This document shows positions 56,921 to 64,000 of a stretch of DNA of 64,000 nucleotides, one piece after another; within the stretch, counting starts at the first letter, position 1; the number at the start of each line of letters is the position of its first letter. The translations under genes were made by a program, and so were the position numbers. The DNA comes from Embleya scabrispora DSM 41855 (GTDB taxonomy: Bacteria > Actinomycetota > Actinomycetes > Streptomycetales > Streptomycetaceae): NCBI RefSeq assembly GCF_000372745.1, contig NZ_KB889596.1:124001-188000 (forward strand), read 5' to 3'. The notes under the pieces are model-generated. The model did not search any database. It worked only from the letters and a program-made list of their open reading frames with translations, and was not told where the DNA came from.

Positions 56921-56976
56921 TTGCTTTCGACCGAATGCGTACGGACAATATGGAGCAGTACTTACCTGTCGGTAAG
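56921..56976 (+). promoter_or_regulatory. HxlR promoter and palindromic operator
   Basis: TTGCTT (56921-56926) and CAATAT (56946-56951) are possible -35/-10 elements. The perfect inverted repeat CTTACC-TGTC-GGTAAG (56961-56976) lies just past the likely start, well placed for HxlR autorepression. Confidence 0.55.
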
Positions 56977-57024
56977 GATGGATCGGCGGGGATCGACAGG
57001 GCTCGCCAGGAACGGGAGACGCGC

Positions 57025-57393
57025 ATGGCTCGGCGCTATCAGTGCGGCCTGGACGCCGCCATGGATGTCATCGGCGGCAAGTGGAAGGCATTGATCCTTT
57101 GGGCGCTGCACGTCGAGGAGCGGCGCTTCGGCGAGTTGCGCCGGGCGGTGCCCGGGATCAGCGAGAAGATGCTGATCCAGCAGTTGCGCGAGATGGAGGC
57201 CCGGGGGATCGTGCACCGCGAGGTGTTTCGCGAGGTCCCGCCCAAGGTGGTCTACTCGCTGACCCCGCTGGGGCAGTCGCTCAACGAGGCGCTGCTGCCG
57301 CTGGGTGTGTGGGGGCACGAAAACGTCGAGCAGATCATCGAGACGGCGCCCGCGACGGCCGGGGCGCAGGACCCCGCACAACCCGCCGCGTAG
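57025..57393 (+). CDS. HxlR-family transcriptional regulator
   Basis: This winged-helix regulator of 122 residues starts MARRYQCGLDAAMDVIGGKW and shows RFGELRRAVPGISEKMLIQQLREMEARGIVHREVF then PPKVVYSLTPLGQSL. The conserved Cys (C7) is the redox- or aldehyde-sensing residue of many HxlR proteins. ATG 57025 has GGGAG upstream; longer in-frame starts exist but would place the operator inside the gene. It precedes the cyclase gene on the same strand by 187 bp and may regulate it. Confidence 0.85.
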   Translation: MARRYQCGLDAAMDVIGGKWKALILWALHVEERRFGELRRAVPGISEKMLIQQLREMEARGIVHREVFREVPPKVVYSLTPLGQSLNEALLPLGVWGHENVEQIIETAPATAGAQDPAQPAA

Positions 57394-57580
57394 GCCGTTT
57401 CCGGGCGAAGTTTTCGGCGTCGGCGAATGTCGGGAATAGCGTCGGGCGGTCTGCTATAACCGCGCGGACACACTCTGGGTGAGTCCTTGTTGACTTTTCG
57501 TAGCGCGCGCCGTAATTATTTCGGCAGCGAATATCCGGATTGTCTGCGACGTCTTCGTTGAGCCGCCGGGGTGTGAATAT

Positions 57581-58771
57581 ATGACCGAATACGTCCGAGT
57601 GTCCGAACAACTGGCGCTGCCACGCGGGCCGGTCGATCCGATCATGGCCTACGCCCGGCGGCTCGACACGTATCCGGTCCACGTGTGCCTCGACGAGGCC
57701 ACCGCGCTCGCGCGGCTGTGCGCCGAGATCGACGGTCGACGGGTCGCCCTGATCACGGACGACACCGTGTACACACTGCACGCGCGCCGGCTCGCCGAAC
57801 GGCTGACCGCGTCCGGACTGGACGTGGTCCACACCTCGTTCCCGGCCGGCGAGGCGAGCAAGAGCCTGCGCACCGCGAGCACCCTGCTGGACTGGCTGGC
57901 CGGCACCTCGCTCGCCCGCCGCGACATCCTGCTCGCGGTCGGCGGTGGCGTGGTGATGGACACGGTCGGCTGGGTGGCCAGCGCGTACATGCGCGGCATC
58001 CCGTACATCAACGTGCCCACGACCCTGCTCGCCCATGTGGACGCCGCGCTCGGCGGCAAGGTGGCCATCGACCATCCGTCCGCCAAGAACCTGATCGGCG
58101 CGTTCTACCAACCCAGGGCGGTGGTCTCGAACGTCGGGTACCTGAGCACCCAGGACGGTCGCGGATTGCGCGCCGGGCTCGCCGAGGCGATCAAGACCGG
58201 GATCATCGCCTCCCCGGAGTTGTTCGAGTCGATCGAGCGCCGGCATGCGGCCATCCTGGCCGTCGAACCCGTGCCCACCGCCGCCCTCGTGCATGCCTCC
58301 AGCGTGCTCAAGTGCCGGTTGATCGCCCGCGACCCCTATGAGCGCGACCTTCGCCGGCCACTGAACTTCGGGCACACCATCGGCCACGCCGTGGAGACCG
58401 CGACCGGCTACGGTCCGGTCCTGCACGGCGAGGCGGTCGCATTCGGGATGGCCTGCGCGGCCCGGATCGCCGAACGACGCGGGCTGCTCGACCCGGCCCT
58501 GTGCGCGCGGGTGAGCGGGCTGCTCGACCGGGTGCGATTGCCCACCACGCTGGCCGGATTACCCGCCCGGCTCGACCCGGCGACCACCGTCGAGGCACTC
58601 GGCCAGATCCGCAAGATCCGGGACGGCCGGCTGCGGTTCGTGCTGCCCACCGCGCTCGGCGAGACGGTGATCACCGACGACGTGAGCGACGAGGAGATCC
58701 ACGCCGCGCTCGTGGTCCGCCCCACCGCCGAGGTCCCGTTCGCACGCACCCACGGAGGCACCGATGACTGA
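57581..58771 (+). CDS. Dehydroquinate-synthase-like sugar phosphate cyclase
   Basis: This 396-residue NAD- and metal-dependent cyclase has GGGV (121-124), PTTLLAHVDAALGGK (146-160), Asn170, Glu202 and Lys205 (AEAIKTG), Lys244, and N262-x-GHTIGH with His265 and His269. LHGEAV carries His282. This set is that of 3-dehydroquinate or 2-deoxy-scyllo-inosose-type synthases. 2-epi-5-epi-valiolone synthases usually have a changed HT-x-S-P segment instead. No other aromatic-pathway gene is near, so it probably makes a cyclitol for a specialised product. Substrate and product are unknown. The downstream PfkB gene overlaps it by 8 bp. Confidence 0.88.
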   Translation: MTEYVRVSEQLALPRGPVDPIMAYARRLDTYPVHVCLDEATALARLCAEIDGRRVALITDDTVYTLHARRLAERLTASGLDVVHTSFPAGEASKSLRTASTLLDWLAGTSLARRDILLAVGGGVVMDTVGWVASAYMRGIPYINVPTTLLAHVDAALGGKVAIDHPSAKNLIGAFYQPRAVVSNVGYLSTQDGRGLRAGLAEAIKTGIIASPELFESIERRHAAILAVEPVPTAALVHASSVLKCRLIARDPYERDLRRPLNFGHTIGHAVETATGYGPVLHGEAVAFGMACAARIAERRGLLDPALCARVSGLLDRVRLPTTLAGLPARLDPATTVEALGQIRKIRDGRLRFVLPTALGETVITDDVSDEEIHAALVVRPTAEVPFARTHGGTDD

Positions 58772-59657
58772 GCTGGATGTGTTCGTGGTCGGCGGAGTCG
58801 GCGTGGACATCATCGTCCGGGTGCCCGAACTACCCCTGCCGATAAGCGACTTCAAGGTGCCACCGATCCGGCAGTACGTCGCGCACACCGGCAACGGGGT
58901 GGCGCTGGGCTGTCGGGCACTGGGCCTGCGCACCCACTTCGCGGCCGTGCTCGGCGCCGACCCGGAGGCGGACTTCGTGCTCGCCCACTACGCCGAACAG
59001 GGCCTGTCCTTCGCGCATGTCTCCCACCCCAGCGGCACCCCGCGCAGCGTCAACCTGGTCGGCCCGGACGGCGAACGACTCTCACTGCACGACAGCCGCC
59101 TGCCCGCGGATCTGGTCGTCGACCCCGAGCTGTACCGCCCCGCGCTCGCCCGCACCCGGCACGCCCACGTGTCGATAGGCGGCTGGTCCCGCCCCGCACT
59201 GGCCGACGCGATCGAGGCCGGCGTGTCCACCTCGACCGACCTGCACGGCTGGGACGGCAAGGATCCCGCCCGGGCGGACTTCGCGTACGGGGCCGACCTG
59301 GTGTTCACCTCCACGAACCGGCTCGGCGACCGGGTCGAGGAGGCCGCGCGGGACGTGCTCGCCCGGGGCCGGGCCGAGATCGTGGTCGCGATGGCGGGCG
59401 GTCGGGGCAGCTACCTGGTGCTGCCGGACCAGCCGATGCGGCACGTGCCGGCGCTGGCCATGCGGGTCGACGAGGTGGTGGACACCAACGGCGCCGGGGA
59501 CAGCTACGTCTCGGGCTTCCTGTACGCCTACCTGGCCGGCCGCGACTGGGCGGACTGCGCCGCCGCCGGCACCCGGGCGGGCGCGCACGCCGTACGGACC
59601 GCGGGCACGCATACGTCGTTCATCACGGCGAAAGAGTTGGACCGTGCGTTCTCCTGA
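58764..59657 (+). CDS. PfkB-family carbohydrate/cyclitol kinase
   Basis: This 297-residue ribokinase-fold kinase starts ELDVFVVGGVGVDIIVRVPE. DEVVDTNGAGDSYVSGFLYAY holds the catalytic base Asp246 in GAGD. The gene overlaps the cyclase by 8 bp and is surely cotranscribed and coupled. It probably phosphorylates the cyclised product or its reduced form, as ValC does in validamycin biosynthesis, but by a different kinase fold. Its 3' end overlaps the convergent nucleotidyltransferase by 35 bp. Confidence 0.9.
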   Translation: MTELDVFVVGGVGVDIIVRVPELPLPISDFKVPPIRQYVAHTGNGVALGCRALGLRTHFAAVLGADPEADFVLAHYAEQGLSFAHVSHPSGTPRSVNLVGPDGERLSLHDSRLPADLVVDPELYRPALARTRHAHVSIGGWSRPALADAIEAGVSTSTDLHGWDGKDPARADFAYGADLVFTSTNRLGDRVEEAARDVLARGRAEIVVAMAGGRGSYLVLPDQPMRHVPALAMRVDEVVDTNGAGDSYVSGFLYAYLAGRDWADCAAAGTRAGAHAVRTAGTHTSFITAKELDRAFS

Positions 59658-60777
59658 CGGGGTCGGGAAACGGGTCGGGGGATGCCTCGGGCGGCGGGTC
59701 GGCGGGCGCGGCCGACGCGAGAATGCCGCGCGGGGTGACGATGGCGTCCCGAACGGTACTTCCGGCGGGGACCGTGGCGCCCGGCAGCACCACCGAGCGC
59801 AGTACGGTCGCGCCCGACTCGATCCGGCAGCCGGGGTGCACGACGCTGCGCTCCACCCGCGCCCCCGGCGGTATCCCGGCGCCCAGCAGACTTCCGGCGA
59901 CGTACTTCGGGAAGCCGTCCGACAGACCCGCCAGAGTGCGCGGGAGCGCCTCGGCCGGGATCGGGTGCGGTCGGTCCGGCAACCGCAGTTGCTCGGTGCG
60001 GTAGCGCTCGACCGTGCCGATGTCGGCCCAGTAGTCGGGCACCCGATACGCCGTGACCCGGCGGCCCCGGGCGATCATCGCGGGCAGCACGTCGCGGCTG
60101 ATGTCGTGCTGCCAGCCGTCCTCGCCGAGCGCGGCCAACTCGGCCAGGATTTCGCGCAGCGCGTCGATCCGGAACACGCAGAACGCGGTGAACACCAGGT
60201 CCGACGTCGGTCGCGCGGGCTTTTCGACCAGGGCCCGGACCCGAAGGTCGGCATCGGTCTCGACCATCCCGAACAGGTGCACGTAGCGACGCTCGATGCG
60301 CTGCACGCCGATCGTGCAGTCGGCGTCCGCCGCCCGGTGTGCGGCAACCAGCGGCGCGTAGTCGAACACGTAGACGTGATCCGCGTGTTGCACCAACAGG
60401 TCGCTCGCGCCCGGGGCGAACAGGTACTCCGCGTTGGCGAGCAGTGCGTCGGCGGTGCCGCGTTCGGCGGGGCGGGCGGGCAGGATCGCGCCCGGGCCGC
60501 TTCGGGCCAGAGCGTCGTGCGGACCGAAGTGCAGTCGGGTGCCCGGGCGTTCGTCCCAGTGCGTGACCAGGTGGCGGACCAGGTCGGATTCCCGGTGCTG
60601 GGAGAGCAGGACCAGTTCGGGCAGGCCGGAGCGGACCGCGTTGGCCACGCTGAAGTCCACCAGCCGACAGGACGCGGCATACGGCACCAGGGGTTTGCAC
60701 ACATCGGCGGTGAGCGGGCCCATGCGCTCGCCCAGACCACCCGCGAGCAGGGCGCCGCGTACTCCGTCGAGCGTCAC
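59623..60777 (-). CDS. GlgC-like nucleotidyltransferase
   Basis: This 384-residue nucleotidyltransferase has the signature GALLAGGLGERMGPLTADVCKPLVP, the Mg-binding LVQHADHVYVFD and YWADIGTVERYR. Left-handed beta-helix hexapeptide repeats follow in the C-terminal part (VHPGCRIESGATVLRSVVLPGATV). ADP-glucose pyrophosphorylase is the closest family. In validamycin biosynthesis a GlgC-like enzyme (ValB) makes GDP-valienol, so this protein may activate a cyclitol phosphate. GTG 60777 overlaps the stop of the upstream isomerase gene. Confidence 0.88.
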   Translation of the reverse strand: MTLDGVRGALLAGGLGERMGPLTADVCKPLVPYAASCRLVDFSVANAVRSGLPELVLLSQHRESDLVRHLVTHWDERPGTRLHFGPHDALARSGPGAILPARPAERGTADALLANAEYLFAPGASDLLVQHADHVYVFDYAPLVAAHRAADADCTIGVQRIERRYVHLFGMVETDADLRVRALVEKPARPTSDLVFTAFCVFRIDALREILAELAALGEDGWQHDISRDVLPAMIARGRRVTAYRVPDYWADIGTVERYRTEQLRLPDRPHPIPAEALPRTLAGLSDGFPKYVAGSLLGAGIPPGARVERSVVHPGCRIESGATVLRSVVLPGATVPAGSTVRDAIVTPRGILASAAPADPPPEASPDPFPDPVRRTHGPTLSP

Positions 60778-61763
60778 CAGGTCCGCCCCTGCGCCTGCCC
60801 GGCGGGAACCAACGTGCGCAGCAGCGCGAGCGACGTGGCGATGCCCTGCTCCGTGGGCAGTAGGGCGTCCTCGTGTTCCACGTAGATCACTCCCCGGTAG
60901 TCGTCGTCGAGCAGCGCGGCCACGATGGCCGGCCATGGCAGTTCGCCGGCGCCGAGCGCGCGGAAGCGGATCGCCGGGCCGGGTCCATAACGCGACCAGC
61001 CCGCGCCGCGTGGCGCTTCGGCACCGGACCAGCGCTGGAGGTCCTTCGCGTGCACGGCCGCGAGCCGCTCGCCCCAGCCGCGCACGGCCGCCACCGGATC
61101 GTGCCCGGTCGCGGCGAGGTTGGCCGGGTCGAGACACAGACGAACATCGCTCACCGCCGAGAGCAGTGCTCTCGCACTGGCCGGGTCGTACGCGACCTGC
61201 TTCGGGTGCGGCTCGAACACGACCCGCACGCCCAGTGCGTCCGCGAGGTCCAGGATCGGCCGCGCGGCGAGCGCCCACGCGTGCACGTTGTCCTGCCAAC
61301 TCACCGCGCTTCCCGACCAGGACAACCAGCGCGCCAGATCGGGCACGCCCAGCATCAACCGCACCAGCGGCGCGCCCAGACCGGCGGCCAGCCGCACCGT
61401 GTCGAGCGCGGCGCGCAGCCCGTGGGCCCGCTTGGCCTCGGCGGTCCCGGCGAGCACCGGATCGGTGTGCGGCCCATGTGGTCCCAGCACCAACTGGGTG
61501 TCCCGGCTGTTGCTCACACAGCCCACCTCGACCCCGGCCGCCGCGCACCGCGCACGCACCTCGCGATGCAGCCCGGGATCGGCGTGCCGCCCGCGCTCCA
61601 CCAGCGCGAAGTGGCCGTCCGCGGGCAGGTCCACCACGCCCGCTCCCGCGTCCCGAGCCACCCGCAACGCCCCGCTCAGACCCGCGGGCGCCAAGGCGGC
61701 CAGACACAACCCGAGCCGAATCGGCGCCCGCCCGGCCGCCCGTTCGTTCGGTTGCCCGGTCAT
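60774..61763 (-). CDS. TIM-barrel sugar-phosphate isomerase/epimerase family protein
   Basis: This 329-residue AP-endonuclease-2-type TIM barrel has metal-ligand strands GVRVVFEPHPKQ (Glu), DVRLCLDPANL (Asp), LAAVHAKDLQ (His) and GVIYVEHED (Glu). These enzymes isomerise or epimerise sugars and inosose-like cyclitols (IolE/IolH relatives). In this cluster it could epimerise or tautomerise a keto-cyclitol. Its stop overlaps the nucleotidyltransferase start (GTGA at 60774-60777). ATG 61763 has GAGGGGG upstream. Confidence 0.87.
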   Translation of the reverse strand: MTGQPNERAAGRAPIRLGLCLAALAPAGLSGALRVARDAGAGVVDLPADGHFALVERGRHADPGLHREVRARCAAAGVEVGCVSNSRDTQLVLGPHGPHTDPVLAGTAEAKRAHGLRAALDTVRLAAGLGAPLVRLMLGVPDLARWLSWSGSAVSWQDNVHAWALAARPILDLADALGVRVVFEPHPKQVAYDPASARALLSAVSDVRLCLDPANLAATGHDPVAAVRGWGERLAAVHAKDLQRWSGAEAPRGAGWSRYGPGPAIRFRALGAGELPWPAIVAALLDDDYRGVIYVEHEDALLPTEQGIATSLALLRTLVPAGQAQGRTW

Positions 61764-61798
61764 CGGCGATCCCCCTCGCTCGGCTGCGCCTCGGCACG

Positions 61799-62728
61799 TC
61801 AGAGGTTGCGGATATGTGCCCAACTCTCGGGCGGTGAACCCTGGTTCGCAAGCAACGCGGCATATATCGCGGCCACCGGATCGGCGATCACGGTGGGCGG
61901 TTCGGCCGCGCCGAGCTCGGTGACGATCCGTCGGCTCAACTCGGCGGCGTACGGCGGACACCCGCGGAACACGCCCCCGTTGAGCACGGCCCGCCACGTC
62001 CCGGTCAGCCCGGCCGCGTCCCGGGCGGCGCGCACACCCGTGACCAACTCGTCTAGGCCGCCTCGCACCACCTCGCCCGCCACCGCGTCACCCGCCTGCC
62101 AAGCCACGCACACCTCGGGGGCGAGTGCGGCCACCGCGGCCTTGGGAAACGGCCCGGCGGCCAGCCGACGGGCGAGTTCGCGCGGACCCGAGGCGGCGAA
62201 CAGCGTGGTCGGCCGCCCGCGCCCGTCCGCCCCGCGCACCGCGGCCCGCAGGCCCGCCTCGCCGAGCGCGTACGCGCTGCCCTCGTCGCTGCCCAGATAT
62301 TCGCACCCGCCGATCACGACGGGTGGTCCCGCGTCCGGTCCGGCACTCGCCACGCAGGCCGAGCCGGTACCGGACACCACCACGACGCCGCGCCCGGACA
62401 GCGGCGGCGCCAGGAGCAGCGGCGGAACGTCGCCGGAGATCACGAGTCGACCCCGAAAGCCCCGTTCGCGCGCGATCGCGGCCAGCCGGTCGATCGCCCC
62501 CGGCGCGGTGTCCATGGTGATCGTCGAACTCGCGAACCAGCCGGTCGACACACCGCCCAGGTCCGAGGCGATCCGGGAGAGCAGTCGGACCAGCGTCTCC
62601 TCGGCCGCCGGTCCGGCCGACGCGGGGTTCACCGACTCCCGGGTGTACCGGATCGTGTCGAGCACCATGGCCGTGGTGCGCGTGCCGCCGGCGTCGATCG
62701 CCCAGTATCCGCCGACCCGGTACCCCAC
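61799..62728 (-). CDS. BadF/NAGK-type kinase
   Basis: This 309-residue ASKHA kinase has phosphate-1 motif WAIDAGGTRTTAMVLD and phosphate-2 VVVSGTGSACVASAG. It resembles N-acetylglucosamine kinase and the BadF/BadG ATPases. It may phosphorylate a cyclitol or amino sugar. It starts at GTG 62728 (GGAGG upstream) and lies 35 bp ahead of the isomerase on the same strand. With two kinases in the cluster, one may prepare the substrate for the nucleotidyltransferase. Confidence 0.85.
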   Translation of the reverse strand: MGYRVGGYWAIDAGGTRTTAMVLDTIRYTRESVNPASAGPAAEETLVRLLSRIASDLGGVSTGWFASSTITMDTAPGAIDRLAAIARERGFRGRLVISGDVPPLLLAPPLSGRGVVVVSGTGSACVASAGPDAGPPVVIGGCEYLGSDEGSAYALGEAGLRAAVRGADGRGRPTTLFAASGPRELARRLAAGPFPKAAVAALAPEVCVAWQAGDAVAGEVVRGGLDELVTGVRAARDAAGLTGTWRAVLNGGVFRGCPPYAAELSRRIVTELGAAEPPTVIADPVAAIYAALLANQGSPPESWAHIRNL

Positions 62729-62861
62729 AGTCGAAAGCCTCCGCGGTCCGTCGAAATCCGATGTTCCGGCTCACGCTACCGGTGCGGGAGGCCGGCCGAG
62801 GACGGTGAGGGCGCAGTACGGTGGACGACACTCTGGGTCACCCGATACGGACGGAGCGTCG

Positions 62862-64000
62862 ATGCGGCACGGCGGCGGTGTGCTCGGGCTGGTGGCTCCG
62901 GCGACGAGTTGGGGGCTGTTCTGGGGTGGCTGGGCCGCGCTGATCCCCACGCTCAAGGACGAACTCGCGCTGGACGACCGGCAACTGGGCCTGGCGCTGT
63001 TCGCGGTTCCGGTCGCGGCGGTACCCGCGATGTTGCTCACCGGGCCGCTCGCCCGGCGACTCGGGCCGCGCACGCTGCCGTTGGTGACCGCCGCGTTCGC
63101 GCTGGGCACCCTCGCCGTCGCGATGGCCGGATCCCGATGGACGTTCGCCGCCGCACTGCTCCTGATCGGCGCGGCCAGCGGCGCGATCGAGGTGGCGCTG
63201 AACGCCACCACGGCCGCACGCGAGGCGCTCACCGGCGAGCGCCTGTTCAACAAGGTCCAGGCGGCCACCCCGCTGGCGATGGTGCTCGCCGCCCCGGCGG
63301 TCGGCCTGGCCCTGCATCTGGGTGCGTCCGCGCGGGCGATCCTGGTGGTGATCGCCGTGCTGGTCGCGCTCAGCGCGGTCCTGGCGATCGATCGGCGCCG
63401 GTGGCAGGAGCAGGATCCCGGGCCGGCCGCTCGGACCGACCGCGCGCACGGCCGGCTGCTGTTCGCCCTGCTCGTGGTCGGCGCGGTCGGCGGCACGGTG
63501 CTGCTGATGGAGAACACCGTCGAGCAGTGGGGCGCGATCCATCTGACGGACGACCTCGGCGCGGGTTCCTTCCTCGCCGCGTGCGGGCCGGCCGCCTACA
63601 TGGCGGGCCTGTCCGCCGGTCGCATGCTCGCCCAGTGGCGCGGCGAACGGGTCGGCGACCGTGCGCTGGTGCTCGGCGGCGGCGTGTTGGGTGGGCTCGG
63701 GCTCGCCCTCGCGGCGGCGGCCTGGTCCACCGCGAGCACGCTCGCCGGGTTCGCGCTCGCCGGCGTCGGGTTGGCCCCGGTCGTCCCGACACTGCTCGCG
63801 GCGACCGGACGCGCGGTCGGCCCGAAGCGTCGCCCACAGGCGATCTCGCTGGTCACCACGGTGTCCTATGCGGGCTTCCTGGGTGCTCCGCCACTGGTCG
63901 GCACGTTGGCCGGGCACCTGGGTCTGGGCACCGTCCTGGGCATCGTCGCGCTGTGCGGCGTCGTGGTGGTGACGGGCAGTCAGTCGCTGCGGTTGCTGCC
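62862..64000 (+). CDS. MFS transporter, cut by window edge
   Basis: The reading frame from ATG 62862 (GGAG upstream) is open to the window end, giving about 379 residues without a stop. Hydrophobic helices include VLGLVAPATSWGLFWGGWAAL, MLLTGPLARRLGPRTLPLV and LLFALLVVGAVGGTVLLM. SAGRMLAQWRGERVGDRALV is the second-half MFS loop. It is likely the exporter of the cluster's product or a substrate importer. It is divergent from the BadF-type kinase. Confidence 0.87.
   Translation, partial: MRHGGGVLGLVAPATSWGLFWGGWAALIPTLKDELALDDRQLGLALFAVPVAAVPAMLLTGPLARRLGPRTLPLVTAAFALGTLAVAMAGSRWTFAAALLLIGAASGAIEVALNATTAAREALTGERLFNKVQAATPLAMVLAAPAVGLALHLGASARAILVVIAVLVALSAVLAIDRRRWQEQDPGPAARTDRAHGRLLFALLVVGAVGGTVLLMENTVEQWGAIHLTDDLGAGSFLAACGPAAYMAGLSAGRMLAQWRGERVGDRALVLGGGVLGGLGLALAAAAWSTASTLAGFALAGVGLAPVVPTLLAATGRAVGPKRRPQAISLVTTVSYAGFLGAPPLVGTLAGHLGLGTVLGIVALCGVVVVTGSQSLRLL

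Noticed and set aside
57581-58771. Primary-metabolism aroB
   Set aside because: No shikimate-pathway neighbours, overlapping PfkB kinase gene, and cyclitol-type context argue for a specialised cyclase, though activity as DHQS is not excluded.
57581-58771. 2-epi-5-epi-valiolone synthase
   Set aside because: The GHTIGHAVE segment and GGKVAIDHPSAKN follow dehydroquinate-synthase-like enzymes rather than the altered residues typical of EEVS.

Overview
The window is very GC-rich with strong G/C third-position bias, frequent GTG starts, ATGA/GTGA start-stop overlaps and leaderless promoters. It carries a conservon operon, a bifunctional geosmin synthase, a CGNR regulator, a DivIVA-domain protein and many MEDS/XRE/HATPase regulators. 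Together these point to a chromosomal segment of a filamentous actinomycete, Streptomyces or a close relative. I found no tRNA, rRNA, insertion sequence, integrase or CRISPR array.

Layout. 1-20 kb is a patchwork of small housekeeping and accessory units: a restriction-endonuclease-like gene cut by the window start, an excalibur lipoprotein, proline iminopeptidase, an EamA exporter divergent from a CGNR regulator, a MarR gene, a DUF985 cupin, a large secreted protein, a ZIP metal transporter, UppP, several regulators, and a VOC protein divergent from a MarR repressor with two clear palindromic operators. 21-23 kb holds an encapsulin shell gene and its DyP-peroxidase cargo gene, preceded by a 9-copy 7-bp tandem repeat. 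23.6-27 kb has small proteins, a pterin dehydratase and an XRE regulator split by a frameshift at a 6-nt homopolymer.

27.1-36.1 kb is one long polyol-phosphate-type operon behind a near-consensus promoter: MFS importer, FGGY kinase, GlpD-like dehydrogenase, alkylglycerone-phosphate-synthase-like FAD oxidase, GlpP-type antiterminator, ABM monooxygenase-fold protein and zinc alcohol dehydrogenase. Its probable logic is import, phosphorylation, then FAD-linked oxidation, with RNA-level control by its own GlpP homologue. The substrate is unknown.

36-41.7 kb holds an aldo/keto reductase, a HAD phosphatase, a BNR-repeat protein and an XRE regulator. 41.9-46 kb is a conservon (cvnABCD: sensor ATPase, roadblock, DUF742, small GTPase), convergent with geosmin synthase across two strong hairpins. 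48.4-50.7 kb is a LysR regulator divergent from a RidA and dehydrogenase pair, followed by a VWA-domain protein.

52.5 kb to the right edge looks like a specialised-metabolism cluster for a cyclitol or aminocyclitol. It contains a PLP aminotransferase, an SDR that lacks its catalytic Ser and Tyr, a DUF6309-like protein, a phytanoyl-CoA-dioxygenase-type oxygenase, an HxlR regulator, a dehydroquinate-synthase-like sugar phosphate cyclase, a PfkB kinase, a GlgC-like nucleotidyltransferase, a TIM-barrel isomerase, a BadF-type kinase and an MFS exporter that runs off the window. It has the cyclase/kinase/nucleotidyltransferase/aminotransferase set known from validamycin-type pathways, but its cyclase has dehydroquinate-synthase-like active-site residues rather than those of 2-epi-5-epi-valiolone synthase. 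This is my best candidate for an undescribed system.
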